24,996 bases of DNA from positions 1-24,996 of the IMG/VR virus record IMGVR_UViG_3300010389_000126, one strand, 5' to 3'. The notes below the pieces were generated by a model that was not told the DNA's origin, ran no database searches, and saw nothing but the letters and a program-made list of their open reading frames with translations. Each line of letters starts with the position of its first letter. Position 1 is the first letter of the stretch. Position numbers and translations under genes: made by a program. The DNA is from a virus. This document shows positions 24,954 to 24,996 of this stretch, piece after piece.

Positions 24954-24996
24954 ATGCCCTATACTATTCTCATCAACAGCGCACCACATGACCCTG
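24954..24996 (+). CDS. Possible start of a further gene, truncated by the window end
   Basis: An ATG at 24954, just past the terminator, opens a frame with no stop up to the window end. The 14 codons read as a beta-strand-like start (MPYTILINSAPHDP). No Shine-Dalgarno is visible and the sample is too short to judge coding character, so this is a weak call. Confidence 0.3.
   Translation, partial: MPYTILINSAPHDP

Noticed and set aside
24960-24965. TATACT as a -10 box for the gene at the window end
   Set aside because: No acceptable -35 sequence lies 16-18 bases upstream, and the position is inside the possible new reading frame.

Overview
The window looks like the tail and adhesin module of a large T4-like (myovirus) cyanophage that would infect marine Synechococcus or Prochlorococcus. 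Four things point this way: tightly packed genes on one strand, AT-rich coding sequence, a giant (>3,400 residue) repeat-built structural protein followed by phage tail-collar proteins, and several 2-oxoglutarate/Fe(II) oxygenases threaded between tail genes, which is a known cyanomyovirus habit. No host gene, tRNA, insertion sequence, integrase or CRISPR array was seen. No stretch over 300 bases lacks a gene.

Layout. Bases 1-10331 hold the 3' part of one giant virion structural gene whose start lies upstream of the window. Bases 10336-12469 carry two tail-collar, short-tail-fibre-like proteins. Bases 12473-17196 carry three tandem paralogous adhesin-like proteins. Each has a different N-terminal head (beta/PA14-like, glycine-rich, or vWA-like with a DTSGSM motif), then Ig-like domains, then the same ~70-residue C-terminal tail ending VREI. 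A 2OG-Fe(II) oxygenase overlaps the last of these by 4 bases (17193-17783). Next comes a 1012-residue tail fibre with repeated beta modules and a collar domain (17812-20850), then a second oxygenase (20856-21521), a protein with a tail-assembly-chaperone-like segment (21531-22454), two more oxygenases (22451-22945 and 22938-23456) and two proteins I do not recognise (23459-23806, 23808-24653).

At 24639-24690 the style changes. A hairpin just after the last structural-block stop codon overlaps a good sigma70-type promoter, which would drive a small 76-residue gene (24691-24921) closed by a strong GNRA-loop terminator. This looks like a junction between a late structural operon and an early-type gene. 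A further frame may begin at 24954 and run off the window.

How the parts may work together (inference): the giant protein and the collar proteins would form tail or baseplate fibres, and the three adhesins would be interchangeable receptor-binding heads attached through a shared C-terminal tail. The four oxygenases could hydroxylate residues of these fibres or of host targets, and the chaperone-like protein would help fibre assembly. The most unusual points are the three-head/one-tail cassette with a near-identical 90-base block in its first and third members, and the interleaving of four different oxygenases with adhesin genes.
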